A stretch of DNA of 64,000 nt, from contig NC_134751.1 in assembly GCF_050436995.1 (NCBI RefSeq), forward strand, positions 9,114,001 to 9,178,000, in the 5' to 3' direction. The notes below the pieces were generated by a model. That model searched no databases. It was not told the origin of the DNA and saw only the letters and a list, made by a program, of their open reading frames with translations. Below are positions 13,901 to 25,867 of this stretch, piece by piece (position 1 is the first letter of the stretch; each line of letters starts with the position of its first letter). The DNA comes from Anticarsia gemmatalis. Taxonomy: Eukaryota; Arthropoda; Insecta; Lepidoptera; Erebidae. A program made the translations under genes and the position numbers.

Positions 13901-16653
13901 GTGAGTATTGTTTTTTGTTGTATTGACAATTTCATTTTGTATTTTTATTAGCAGTTTGTATTTATTGGCAATATTTCGATACTTATCTAACTACTTTAAT
14001 GTTAAGTCAAAAAATTGTAAACAGTGGGATGATTTCAAACACAAATAATTTACTTTTTTAGTTGTAAACAAACATCGTGTACAAACACGGCACTATTAAA
14101 ACTAGACCAGAATACAACTTTTGATTACAAGTGTCAAAGGTACGACTTGCTTGATCTCAATGGAACTTGTACAGAAGACAACTTTGTCATGTCTACCGCT
14201 ACTGAATGCACCGAGTGGGTTTATGATAAGCCTGACAGCTTCGTTGCTGAGGTAGATACTTTATTTATAAATATACTATGAACATTTTAGTTTAAGTGCT
14301 GTTTAGCGATTTTTGTTAACAAATGAATGAAGGAAGACAAGTTACAAACAATAAAAGTTTTTAAACCGTCGCTGTTTGCACTCACAATATAAAAATGACT
14401 AAATGAGTCATCTCGATGAGATTTTTTGGGTTTCTATACCTTATTTGTTATTCGAAGTTTTGTATAACATCTTCAAAGATCTATTTTAACTTAATCTTGG
14501 TATACTGTTTCTAGCAGAATTTTGATCCATAATTTGTTGGATTAACATCTTGATTTCTTAAGGAATATTTGTGTCTAGACCGCAATTTTCATAAATCGAT
14601 TTATTGTACTAAAAGGCGATTTTAATTCTTTGACAGTTTGACCTCGGATGCGAAGACTGGAAACGAACTTTAGTGGGCACGTCTCATAGCATTGGATACA
14701 TGATCGGTTTACCTTTCCTAGGAACTTTATCAGACAAGTATGTATGATAGATCAATCAGGTGATATATCCAAACATGTAATTGAAACATCTTATATGTAT
14801 ATTGATTGATGGAATTTTCAGATATGGAAGAAAAAAGTTAATTATAATTACCTCAATAGCTGGTGCTACTATTGGCATATGGAAGAGTTTGGTCTCTTCG
14901 TATTGGCTGTATCTAGCACTTGAAATGTTGGAGCCCATGATAGGAGATGGTTGTTCTACTATCTTTATAACAGGTAGATTCTACACCATACACTCTCTAT
15001 CTCTTCTTCAGCCTTTATAGTAATTGTTCCTTATCCTAGTATGCTGTATCTTAATAGTTTTTTAAATCGTTTTTTTGGTAATAAACACGATGAATTTCTT
15101 ATATATTCTTTACTTAAATGCTTAAATTACAATTAAATCCTTTTGTTTCCAGCCATGGAAATGATAACGAAGGAGCAACGTCCAATAATGATGGTTTTTA
15201 AAACATCAGTTACTATTGTAACATACATTTTAATGGCAGTATTAGCTTATCTTGTACAAAACTGGAGATCTTTCTTACTGTATTTGTACATACCGCCGTT
15301 AATCATAATTTTCTATATGTTTTGGATGGACGAGAGCCTAAGATGGCTCTTGAGCAAGGGAAAGAAAGAAGAAGCTAAGAAAATAATTCTTGAAGCGGCA
15401 AAGTTGAATAAGATAACGATAGATGAAAAGAAACTCGCAAATTTGAAATGCGAAGAAAACATTACGACAGCAAGTTTTGGAAGTACGATCAAATTGACAG
15501 TATCTTCTAAGAAATTGATGTTACGAACCCTTATATGCTTTTGCATATGGTTTACTTCATTGTTCAACGATTACTCACTGATTATAAACTCTGTGTCATT
15601 GCACGGAAACAAATACATCAATTTTGGTCTGATGGGTGTGTCTCGGATTTTTACTGCTATCGTCATGTTTTATGTTCTAACGAAGTTACAACGGAAGGCA
15701 CCATTGATACTTGCTATGACATTAACTGGAGTCCTCTGCATATCACAAGCTTTTGTTTCTAAAGGTAATTATATCGTCAATTAATTCCTGCTGAAATTAC
15801 ACTCGTCAAAGGGATTTTTATTGAATATACACATTCCTAAACTTTGTGTTGCTTTAACAAAATATTTCTTTGAGCAGGGCGACCTAATCTAACGTATTTC
15901 GTTCACCAGATTTTTTTAAGCAGCGTTTTTACGGTGTGTAATTTAACTAATCGGTTTATATGTTTGTCACAGATTATCCTCTGCTGTCTACTTTGCTCTA
16001 CATGAGCGGGAGAGCGAGTGCTAGCTTTTGCGTTTCAATAACGTACTTGTACACGACGGAATTATTCCCTACTTACACGAGAAACACAATACTCGCACTA
16101 TGCTCTTCAGTAGGACGGACAGCTATTATCATGGCTCCTCAAACTCCTCTCCTGGTATGTATTAAATCAATACTAACGTTATTAATGCAGGCTAACCCGG
16201 AGAATTGACAATCACTATAATTGGTATCGGGTATCGGTTCCGTTAGCATAATTACTTTTTTGACCAAACTGCACGCGTGTGAAGTTTTGTATTTTTATGT
16301 TAAAAATTAGACTTACCTATTTATGTGACTACCTACGAAATTCGTAACTATAATGATTCATATTTCAATATAACTCATTATTCTTAAAGTTTTGTACAAC
16401 ATTCTAAAGGGATGACCGTTTTGTAAAAGACGAAACTTACATACATTGGAAAATTACGGGACTTTGTTAATTTTATTTACAGTTAAAATATTGGACGGGT
16501 CTACCATCACTCATAATAGGGATCCTGTCACTAATGACCGCGTCCGTGGTGACCTTGATGCCAGATACTTCAGACACAGTACTTCCAAACAACGTGGAAC
16601 AAGCCGAAGCCGTGGGAAAGAAGAAAACTAAAGATATGAGTTCTGCATTCTAG
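13599..16653 (+). CDS. Organic cation transporter-like protein (SLC22-type MFS), complete seven-exon gene
   Basis: Joined CDS: 13599-13900, 14062-14251, 14637-14737, 14822-14973, 15153-15764, 15973-16154, 16483-16653. It is 1710 nt, or 569 residues plus a TAG stop, close to the usual 530-600 residues of SLC22 proteins. Every intron (84-385 nt) is GT-AG and all phases agree. An in-frame TAA directly precedes the ATG, which fixes the start. Seen: a hydrophilic N-terminus of about 70 residues, TM1, and a Cys-rich extracellular loop (residues about 101-160) with N-glycosylation sequons. The MFS loop signature SDKYGRKK lies near residues 196-203, the SLC22-like MDESLRWLLSKGK near 307-319, TELFPTYTRN in exon 6, and a C-terminal LMPDTSDTVLP tail matching the family's 'LPET...LP' ending. 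Members of this family carry organic cations, carnitine or anions across the plasma membrane; the substrate here cannot be told from sequence. Subfamily assignment is strong. Confidence 0.93.
14062..14251 (+). CDS. SLC22-like gene, exon 2 (extracellular loop)
   Basis: The acceptor is TTTTTTAG and the donor GAG|GTAGAT. The exon supplies the large loop between TM1 and TM2. It has five or six cysteines, sequons such as NTT and NGT, and the block CTEWVYD, which matches the 'C..W.YD' motif of organic cation transporters just before TM2. It enters in phase 2 and leaves in phase 0. Confidence 0.9.
14637..14737 (+). CDS. SLC22-like gene, exon 3 (TM2)
   Basis: The acceptor is TTTGACAG and the donor AA|GTATGT. 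It encodes FDLGCEDWKRTL, which corresponds to the family's '..LVCD..W' block, then TM2 and the first residues (GTLSD) of the MFS loop motif, which is completed in the next exon. Confidence 0.9.
14822..14973 (+). CDS. SLC22-like gene, exon 4 (MFS signature, TM3-4)
   Basis: The acceptor is GAATTTTCAG and the donor G|GTAGAT. The junction with exon 3 completes DKYGRKK, the conserved MFS loop between TM2 and TM3. TM3 follows, then a TM4 segment ending in GDGCSTIFITG. The exon carries in-frame material on both strands, but the + frame is the one that joins correctly at both ends. Confidence 0.9.
15153..15764 (+). CDS. SLC22-like gene, exon 5 (TM5-TM9, central loop)
   Basis: This is the largest exon, 612 nt. 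It starts within codon 249 after TTGTTTCCAG and ends AAA G|GTAATT. It encodes AMEMITKEQRP, two helices, the diagnostic MDESLRWLLSKGK stretch and the long Lys/Glu-rich cytosolic central loop (residues about 315-375). The helices of the second half begin after that. The central loop is long and very Lys-rich, as is usual in insect members. Confidence 0.92.
15973..16154 (+). CDS. SLC22-like gene, exon 6 (TM10-11)
   Basis: The acceptor is GTTTGTCACAG and the donor CTG|GTATGT. It encodes YLYTTELFPTYTRNT followed by LALCSSVGRTAIIMAPQ. This is the well-conserved 'TSELYPTVVRN...CSS..R.G....PQ' region of organic cation transporters, and it makes the subfamily call secure. Confidence 0.92.
16483..16653 (+). 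CDS. SLC22-like gene, exon 7 (TM12, C-terminus, stop)
   Basis: The acceptor is TTTTATTTACAG. It encodes the last helix (LPSLIIGILSLMTASVVTLM) and the cytosolic tail PDTSDTVLPNNVEQAEAVG, with a Lys-rich end, then TAG at 16651-16653. A different frame of the same stretch is also open but would break the family motif. Confidence 0.92.
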   Translation, partial: LKYWTGLPSLIIGILSLMTASVVTLMPDTSDTVLPNNVEQAEAVGKKKTKDMSSAF

Positions 16654-17091
16654 TAGTGTTGTATAAAGTTATATTTTGTTCTTATCTTTTATATTTGTTT
16701 TCTTTTACTTTCACTACTTTGAAACTAGCCAGACAGATGAGACATCAGACGAAACATATCTTCGTCATCTTCATAACGTCGCGACGCCGGCTGACGGAAA
16801 TTAACAGGGAATTATAGTCCGTGAACAAAAATTATACACAGACTTTAAAATGTTTAAAAAATCTGACAAAATGACGATCAAAAAAATATCTTTCGTTACG
16901 TGTTAATAATAATATAATGAATGCGAAAAATTAATGATTTACGCCTATTGTAAAGACAATACAGATTTAATGGAACAATCTCAAAGATATTGTTTTTGAA
17001 CATAATTTTCACGCGGTACACGTGTGGTTAATGTATAAAAACATTGCACATGTAATATAAGGTCTTAAAACAATAGAATATTTTTATACAG

Positions 17092-17272
17092 CGTGAAGAA
17101 ACATGTGATGTTTGTAACTGGAAAGAATGGCCATGTCTTTGTAACCGTCAATGAGCAAGACACAGCAGATCATCAAGGTGCTTTCATATCTCATTCCGAT
17201 AGCAATACAACTGAACAACGAACAACTTTGTACATTGTACAAGACGGTATACAAATGCCAAATATCATGTAG
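17092..17272 (+). CDS. Candidate 3'-terminal coding exon of an unrecognised gene (partial)
   Basis: A good acceptor (TTTTTATACAG) is followed by a 60-codon open frame read after two carried-in bases and ending with TAG at 17270-17272. The product is balanced and hydrophilic, ending TLYIVQDGIQMPNIM. An AATAAA lies at 17364, about 90 nt past the stop, as expected for a last exon. It begins in phase 2, while exon 6 of the SLC22-like gene ends in phase 0, so it is not a simple alternative to exon 7. If no intron is involved, an ATG at 17108 gives a 54-residue ORF. The family was not recognised. It could be the last exon of a gene whose other exons are elsewhere, or a relic. Confidence 0.42.
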
Positions 17273-17363
17273 AGATAACAGATCCTACTTATATTGCCTA
17301 TTTGAAAGTTTGTGAAATAAGGATGTACGAATGAATGTTTGTTGTTGTCATACAGGAACTGCT

Positions 17364-17369
17364 AATAAA
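17364..17369 (+). terminator. Poly(A) signal AATAAA
   Basis: A canonical AATAAA about 90 nt after the candidate exon ending at 17272 and about 710 nt after the SLC22-like stop. No canonical hexamer was seen between 16653 and this site, so it may serve either transcript. Confidence 0.4.
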
Positions 17370-17520
17370 GATAGTTTTTAACCTGGCAAATCCTTTCACG
17401 CTAACAAAGCTATTATGCTACATTTAAGTTAAGGTTTCTGTTCTATGTTCACCAGAAGCTGAATTTCTGAAATTATGTAGTAGCGATAATTGCGTTAATG
17501 AATATATGCATATGCTATAG

Positions 17521-17545
17521 ATCACAAACTTTGATAGTTTGTGAT
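17521..17545. repeat. Perfect 10-bp hairpin
   Basis: ATCACAAACT, loop TTGAT, AGTTTGTGAT, about 150 nt past the poly(A) signal at 17364. It may be a 3'-end structure or chance. Confidence 0.5.
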
Positions 17546-20500
17546 TCCTTCCGCGCTTTTACATGAACTGTTGCCAAAACATTGGTGAATGGATGTAGCT
17601 TATAGCTTCATTTATCTATCAAGAATGGCATGTAAACAGCGAACCATAACTTCATTTGGCGCAGTCGGCTCGACGAGCCTTGATTAAAATTTATCGACCT
17701 AAATTCTCATTTGTTGTGCCCTTTGTTCGCTCGTCCATACTCTATGGTGACGTGGACGAAATATGCTTTGTTGAGACATGGTTATTACAGGTATTATTTC
17801 TGTAATTAAGTTTGTACAAGCTCCGTCGGTCCTGTTAGTCCCGCTTCACCTTAAAATAAGCGTTTCAAGCGCGATCTATCAGTCTGATTAAGTTTGAACT
17901 CAGAAATTATTGTTTTATTCGAATTTATTTTACTAAAGAACTGTTAAAAAAACAGACATACTTGTTTTTTTTCATGGTCTTTTCCTTAATCATCATTCCA
18001 ATAAATCATTTTTAACACTCGTTTATTCACTCGAACTTGACTTTTACGTCAGGTTACCGTGCACATTATGCATTCAAATAAAACCAAAAGTTCTTACGTG
18101 GAACTAGTTCAACCGGTTTTTAGGATTGTTTACTATTAAGGCTTTGGATTGATTTGTTCAACGAAGGTAGACATACTAATATGTAGTATAAAATGGCAGT
18201 CTTAGATTAAAAATCCTGGTAGACGAATTATGACTTAAAATATACGAATAAACAACTGTGTTTGCGCATACGAATAGTTTTAGCATGACATTCTTAAGAA
18301 CAAGTTAAACGAGGCTTGAACTCAATTATACTTAGTGCACTTTATTGCCTGCTTTAAAGACGTTAAATAAATTGTTGTATAATGCTTAGTTTGCCCTACT
18401 TATACTCACTGTCATACTGTAATTTTTTTATGCAGTCTTTGTACGTAAACTACTAAGTATCATCTTCAGTAGCTCGATTCTCTACCACTATTGACTACCG
18501 ACTACCGGCTAGCTATCAAGAATGTTTTGTATGGAAATCTAATCAGCACCTCTAACGCATGTCGTTGGAACTATTTTGGCAGTGCGTTTTAAATGTCAAA
18601 CACTCGATACTCGACAGTACCGACTGTAGAAAAATGCGGTACAGTACATATTACGTAACGAAAACGAGGTAGCTCATACCTATTAGGTACATAAAAATCG
18701 ATTGATATTTCTCGCATTAGCGCCTACAATATTACCTACGTAGTCCACCTTCTTACCAACAAACCTACTTTTACATTAGTATTCGTTATATAGATTTGAA
18801 CAATCGGATTTAATCGGTGTCAAGTTTGTTAATCGGTAAAGATTTAAGTGCTCGTTATATAGAAATTCAGCTAGATAATGCGAGATGAAATACGTCCCGG
18901 CTTAATGAATATGACCACAATACAATAACATTCTTGGTACAATCGATGAGCTCGTCTGTTACATTCGGCACCGAGTATTGTATGGTCCGCTGCACTTTGT
19001 GTTTACACGGAATAGTGAGGGGATAGTTCACCGCAAGTACGGTATTAAGGATCTGTTTATTTTTGAAGATCATTTCTGTGTACTGTTGAGCATAGTATAT
19101 TTTATTTAAACTAGACATAGATTAAAAGTTGTTGTATATAAAACACTATTAGATTAATATTTTGTGTTAAGAAATCAAATGGCTGCAAGAAAGTCAACTT
19201 GGAAAACTAGGTGGTACAGTGCCTTCATTAGTAAAGCAATAAAAATGTCTTAAACGCATGAAATAATTCGATAATTAAGAATGAAGGATAGAAAAAATTA
19301 TCAAACATAAAATCTAATTCAAACAGCGATGCAAACTAAACACGGAACAACTATTATAGTTCTAAGTTTCAATTTCCGCGCACCGCAATCGATAACTGTC
19401 ATACCATTCGCAAATAACAGTTTGGAAACAAAGCATCCCATCACTATTCCATAAACAGAGCACGCGTGTCGCAGGTCCATTCGACGAGTAGAATCGAATC
19501 GGCACACTACATTTGGCAAACATTGAATTAGCATATTGTATCCACTCGGCGTGCGTTCCACCCGGTTATATTATCCGTTTCCCGATTATAACCAGATAGA
19601 TTGAATGTTCGATTACTGTTTGACAAACTGTGTTTGTTTGATCGTATTTGAATCGTTTCACATTTTGTTGATGGACTCGTGGATCTGTGATTTTGTAACT
19701 ACAAATTAAGAGTAGGTATTCCAAAAATATACTTTTTGACGAGACAGTACTATGAAGGTATGATACTAGAATTATATATTTTTGTTGCTAAATTCTTAAT
19801 TCATTGTAATAATTAAGTAATATTGGTCTGGAAAAGGTATTCAACAACCAGGAAAGATAATGAATTGGAACAAAAATATAATTAACACTAGTTAAAGATA
19901 CTACTATATGTGTATATCAAATTTTATAAAACAACATGGTACGTGGAGTATATGCAGCAGATTTAAATATTACTATTTACTAGTATCAAGTAGGATCTCT
20001 ATGCGAAAGTAATAATAATAATCCTTATTTTATATTCCCAGAAAGTTTTATCTCAGGCTGTTCCTAAAAGAATACAAAATAAATGTCTAGATCATGATGC
20101 TTAATATGGTACGTTAAAACTTTTTGGCAATTTTCTGTTAGGTTTTACTCTTTTTAAGTCACATTTCCCGGATACCTTACGTAGGTACATTTTGGTAATT
20201 TAACTAAAATGTAAAGTGAAAGTGCTTGTCGTTTTCTAGGAACATCCGCTAAAAGTCCTTTAGAAGACTTAAAGATTCTGTGAATTATTGCAAAAAGGCC
20301 CAAAAATCGTAAGGATATCTTTTTGTCTTTTTGATTCAAACTGTATTCGGCCATCATGAAGTATACTGTTAATTTTTTGAAAAGTACATCAACTTTTTTA
20401 TACTGTTTGGAAAATCCTGGGAAAGTTGTTGTTGTTGATATATTTTTCTATGGTGTGGACAAGCGCTCCCTATAAATTCCAGTGCATCGCGGCACCCCGC

Positions 20501-23500
20501 TGGTACTCGGTAATGGCGCGTACACCGCCCTAGCTTCATCGACTAACCTCATTTGCACGAGTGCTACTAAATATCATTACTACTGACTCTCGATCAGGTT
20601 TCACTGAGATCTGTGTTTGTTTGCGTGCGTTTTTACCGAGTGGGAAAGATGTGAGTTTACAGCATTTTTATGTAACTTTAGAACTAATTATAGTGGAGTA
20701 TACTACAAAAAGCAATGAATTAAAATTGTACTGTATCTTGAATATGATGCTTGGCTATTTACGTTAACATTTACTATAACAATTAAAAAAGACTACCCAA
20801 ATCATTTTCGTTAAAAATGAATGGGTCTTACGTTATTTTTATCTTGTTTTAATCAAAGATATTATTATTGCACGCATTTTCTTTATATTTTTTCAATTAG
20901 ATATTAATTGAAAAAATATTGAATGATAAATACCTACTACAGTAAAGCCACCATTACCGTAAGTCTTTTTTAAACGAGAACCAGTAGTAAATCCCCTAGC
21001 CCTTCCCACTGCCGGTAACACACTCAGCCAATTTATATCGCGAGAGGGCAATTACCGACGCTTTCCGTCGTTTTCGACGCCTAAACATCATTTGGTGAAA
21101 TTATTTCGTCGACGGTCGAATCGCCTCGGGCCAACTGGTAAACACTAGGGATAGAAGAGTAATTCGAGAATTTGATTCGATGCAATTGGTAGGGGACCCT
21201 AGTTGATTTTTCTTTTACGTTGTATTGATAGATTTCTAGTATCAATGCTTGATTTTTCGATTGTCGTTTGTGAAATTATTTTATAAACCAATCCATTACA
21301 TAACTATAACGAAACTTTTTTTTTAAATATAAAGAGCGCTGGACGTCTCAAGCTTTCGCAGCAGCAGTCATGTTCGACTTATAATCGACTTTCAAACCGC
21401 AAGTAAACACTTGTTAGGCAGTAATTTAGATGTTCAAACTTTGACTGCCTAACTGATGAAATCATCCACTTTGGTAGGTAGTGTAAAGTAAATTAGATTA
21501 GAACTGCTGCTTGTTGAGAGAGGCCACAATCATAGAGTGAATCCATACTATGACTATTAATTACTATTCGATAAATACGAATAATATTTATTGCAATGGA
21601 TAAAATGTGAGAATTTGTAGTAGATAAAAGTGGGAAGACTTTTTAATCTGTATTAGGGTGCAACATCTTTCTATACTTTACCCACAAAACTTTTACGGTC
21701 ATTCATTCTCGCCAGTTACGAAGACTAAGCACAACACGGTCCGTATTGTATGATTCGTTGAATTTAGCTGAAATTTTAACAATTTCAGTGTCATCAACTC
21801 TTATAGTGTAATATATCATTATGTTTAAATCTGTGTAATGGATATTAACTATACAAGGCTGTTTGTTATTCATAAAGGCGTGCGCACACCTGCGATCCGC
21901 AAATTAGCTGATCAATTAGTCGCGACGCGTACCTCGCGCGGTACAGATTCTATTTGCTTGGGGTAACGACTAGTTAGTTAATGTTATTTGTACTTACTGA
22001 TTATAAGTTATGTATGGGTAATATGTTTCGAGAGGTTTTGTGTTTAGCACGTAGCAAATGGAGGTTGATTTTCTAGGCTTATAGACAATACAGAAACCAC
22101 TGATTGCTATCCATAGATTTTGTGGTAAAGCCGTAGTCCGCGCAACTTTTTTTAGTCAGCTTTTGGGATCTTGCGAACCGCAGATGCGGTAAGTAGATAA
22201 TATTAATTTATCAAATTTTATACATAATATTAAAAAAAAAAACTTATCAAAAATATCCTGTCGCTAAGTACAACTGTAAAGTAAAGCAGTTTGATTTAAA
22301 TTTTCTTGATAGTTTAGTTAAGAAACATAGGTCACTCACTATAAATACTACAAAATGGGATCTGCAGGTATTTGACCTCAAATGAATACAAACTTATATT
22401 GGACAATAGAACAAATACTAAATCGTATTAACAGTTCATTTACGTCCACAAAAACTTAATTAACTCATCAAATATTATAAGATCATTGTCTGTCCTCAAC
22501 GGCACTAAATAAAAATATAAGCGATAGTAAACACACGCTTCATTAAAATGTATTGCTGAACAAACTAAAAATAAGTCTGTGTTAAGTAATGATAAGTTTG
22601 GCTGAGAAAATAGACACAGAATAAGTTTATACAGAAGGTAAAAGATTCAGCAATGATAAAAATGGACGATTTGAGCAAGAGAGTTGAAATTTAGTCAGTG
22701 GCATCATTTTGTCTTATAGCAACTTGGCAGGACGACCATAACGTGCTGTATTACCGTTTAAATATACGTTTAACTATGGTATCAATAATTTGTTTTATAA
22801 TTCTGTAAGTAGGAAAAGTAGTCAAAAATTGATGCGATGACAGCTAATATTATGTTAGCATTATGAATATTAACAGTATATTTACAGTTATTCCAATAAA
22901 AATACCATCAAAAACTGTATTGTAGATAAGAGTAGTTCTCAAGTAAAACGAATAAATAAGGAGGTCCGACGTTCTGCATTTATTTATTCTGTGTCTTTAT
23001 TGTAAGAAGCAATAAAATTAGCATAATCTAAAGCTGAATGCACAAAACTAGAGGAATAATACTTTTAAATAGATGTTATATTTTTGTTGACGCGTCCTTT
23101 TATTTTGTTTACGAAACTCAAAGCTTATGTTCTTTTCGTACATAATGAGATGTTTGTTCAGTTGGCTAGTGCTTTGCTACAAGAATATTTTAAGCAAATA
23201 AATACAAGAAAATTTTACAGAAATTTAGGAATTATATTTTATTTGTTGTAGTTTGGCAAAATGATATTCCACCAGACAGCATAATCGGGTCAATAAATAA
23301 TAAGATTAGAAGCTTAAAAACAATGCTTCTCGCATCGCAACTTACTAAATAGTGTTTGGGAACAGAACAGAGGCCTTAAGATTATATTAAAAAAAATATT
23401 TACTGACTTCATTTAAAACAAGTTTAATACAGCACTTTAATCAACATACAAGTGAAAATGTGAAAACAGACAAGGAACAGACACGTTCATCAAACGAAAA

Positions 23501-24638
23501 AAGTACTTTAAAACGTCATAGAGCGTAAAAGATTCATATTCCTTTGATTGCAGTCACAAGCAAGACACCGTGTAAAGGCATTTTGTAGCTAATTCATCCA
23601 CAATGCGCTTTGAAGGCTCTCTCATATGCAGCAACAGCTGCCGCCAGTGTTTGATGGAGCGACAACAAGCTGCTTAGCGCGTATCACTTACTATACAGTT
23701 TTCCACTAGCTTGCTAACTTTACAGCTACTCTATTCTGAGCTACTTACCAAAGTATGTGTTGTGTTAAACTATCTATTACGTAAGTGAACTGTTATTTAA
23801 GTGCATCGTGTCTTTAGTTGTATGAGTTTGTTTAATAAATTATAACGTACAACTTTGGTACTTTAACTATAACATTTTAGGTATTTCTAGGAAAAAAATA
23901 TTGTATTACCTTACTCTTAAAAATAATTATTGATATACATATATATAACTCAAAAAGAAATAATATTCCATGCTTCTAAATGAACATACTCTTATTTGAA
24001 TTCATGAAAAATAAATAGGCTCCAGTCTACACGAATGTTTGACATGAACTTCACATGGATTTATCATAAATTTAAGTTTAGTAATAGAACAGTAGCATTG
24101 TGTTTCTAACAAATTAGCTTACCCTTATCTCAGAGAACTAATATACGAGAAACTACCTCCAATCTCAATTTACAATATGAACCACACACGAAGACCTAAT
24201 TTCATCTTGACATCAGCTTTATTGTAACCATTAGTCATATCTAGGTTCGTGCTTGGCCATTCATTTGGGCGAAGGGCCGAGGGCCAATAACAGTATATCA
24301 TGGCCCTCTTGCGGTCGCACTTGTATCTTAGCGGAGAGAAGGCGTATATCAAGAGAGGTGAACACTGAATCACTGTTGATGACTACTCATTTATTGTGTG
24401 GTTTGTGTGTTCAAATTTTGGATTGGTTTAGGAAATGTATGTTTCAAGTTTGCCTAGTAACTCTAGTTCTCAGAGAAAGAGGCGATAAAATTATAAATTG
24501 TGTCTTTAGTTGTATACAGATTCTATTTTACTTAAGCCAGTGTATTCGACTCGATGTCAACAATCATGTTGATCTTCAGGCTGGTCTTATTTGAAATGAC
24601 TAAAAATCCTGTTAACTTTGTTCACGCTTTATTTTCAG
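17546..24638. other. Largely non-coding stretch
   Basis: Contains the possible promoter/first exon near 20471-20650. GC-richer islands occur at about 20990-21130, 21880-21960 and 24245-24360. Several frames are open in the last island, but none could be joined to the exon-like ORF at 24639 with confidence. Confidence 0.45.
20471..20650 (+). promoter_or_regulatory. Possible promoter and non-coding first exon
   Basis: A TATAAAT box at 20471-20477 in an unusually GC-rich stretch (to about 20545) is followed by a transcribed-looking region ending in a textbook donor, AAGAT|GTGAGT, at 20651. This could be the 5' exon of an unseen + strand gene, for instance one reaching the exon-like ORF at 24639. 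It is an inference from signal spacing only. Confidence 0.22.
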
Positions 24639-24800
24639 ATTTTGTTAAGTCATATTGCTTTCATAACATTTGGAATGATATTCATTTATTCTATCCTCTC
24701 ATCGAAGATTTATTTGAAAACTGTTTTAAAACCTGAGCCTGGTAACAAAATAATACTAAAGTTTCCTAAAACCACGGCACCAAAAACTACGTCAATTTAA
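24639..24800 (+). CDS. Candidate terminal exon: membrane helix plus basic tail
   Basis: The acceptor is CTTTATTTTCAG, followed in phase 0 by 53 codons and TAA. It encodes a 20-residue hydrophobic helix (HIAFITFGMIFIYSIL) and a tail rich in Lys, Pro and Thr (KPEPGNKIILKFPKTTAPK). A clean helix followed by a basic tail is typical of the end of a multi-pass membrane protein. No matching upstream exon was established. The family is not recognised. Confidence 0.33.
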   Translation: MLLSHIAFITFGMIFIYSILSSKIYLKTVLKPEPGNKIILKFPKTTAPKTTSI

Positions 24801-25809
24801 AAGTAATAACTCTAACTTAAAGTCCCACAAATACAAGTGACTCACGCTAGTTAATGGGTGGCGTGCTAATTATTTCATTACATTCAAAAGCTTGTAATTA
24901 TGAACATCAGATAAGTGTAAAATCAACGTTGATAAGCGTTGCACTGTGATTAGACACACGAAACCTTTGGTTTGACGAGTAAAATGTGTGTTTAGAATTA
25001 CTATTGGCTTTAAATCTACAATACGACTATAAAATAAGGTATTTTATCAAACATTTTATATGATTTAGGGTTCCATGTCAATATTTTTTGTTTAAATATT
25101 AACATGTCAAAGTGAATGCGGCTCGATTGGTAAGTACAACTAACTTTTATTTCCAAAATAATGTATGTTACTGCAAAATTCTAACAATGAGCAGCAATTT
25201 ATAAAATGTTGCCATGATTGGAATCACTGGTGTATGTAATGAAGATTCGAGATTAAAAAAATGCTATGAACAAAGTAAAAATAGTAGCATCTATTGTATA
25301 GTTTATGCTGTCATTGTCTACGACTACAAAATTTCACGTCATTACTCCCTATCTGTCCTCTCCGTATGTCCATTACCACGTATTAGAATCATGTTCATCA
25401 CACCTCGGTCCTTTGAAACCTCATCCAGTGAAGTGGGACCCTTCAGTTCCAGACATCGACTCGTAGCACCTCTCCAGATCTCGTAACCTTTGAGTTAGGT
25501 GACTGGCTACGGTGTTTGCTACGCCGTAGACGAATAGGAGCTCGAAATACTCCTTTGTCTGTACACGATGAAATGTTAGTTGGGATGATAGAAATTGCGT
25601 GTCTGTTAACTACTACGTTGAATACTACTTTGGCTGCCTTGCATTCCTGGTTTTTTCTTGCACCTGATTGATGTAGTCATTCAAATAGCGAAATGTATAT
25701 TTCTTTACATGAATTTATTGGTATATTAAAAAGAGAGAAAGGTGAAAGAAAATACACATTTTGTATTCACATATATATCAAATAATTTCAAACTGGAATA
25801 AAAAAATAG

Positions 25810-25867
25810 AGTTTTATATAAGGAAGGTTCCCAATAAGTTTATTGGGAACCTCCCTTATATAAAACT
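25810..25867. repeat. Near-perfect 27-bp hairpin with 4-nt loop
   Basis: Arms 25810-25836 and 25841-25867 pair at 26 of 27 positions around the loop AGTT. In - strand RNA the one mismatch becomes a G-U pair, so the arm is fully paired. The short loop is unlike a normal microRNA precursor and fits a foldback transposon remnant better. Confidence 0.7.

Noticed and set aside
14756..14938. - strand ORF antisense to SLC22-like exon 4
   Set aside because: Shadow of a real + strand exon with correct junctions.
17650..17690. 'tggcgcagtcgg' resembling the tRNA-Ser primer-binding site of insect LTR elements
   Set aside because: No long terminal repeats or gag/pol frames on either side; the match is short.
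24253..24594. 113-codon + strand frame, the longest single ORF outside the main genes
   Set aside because: It starts at a non-ATG codon and mixes a GC-rich island with plain AT-rich sequence; no family features along its length.
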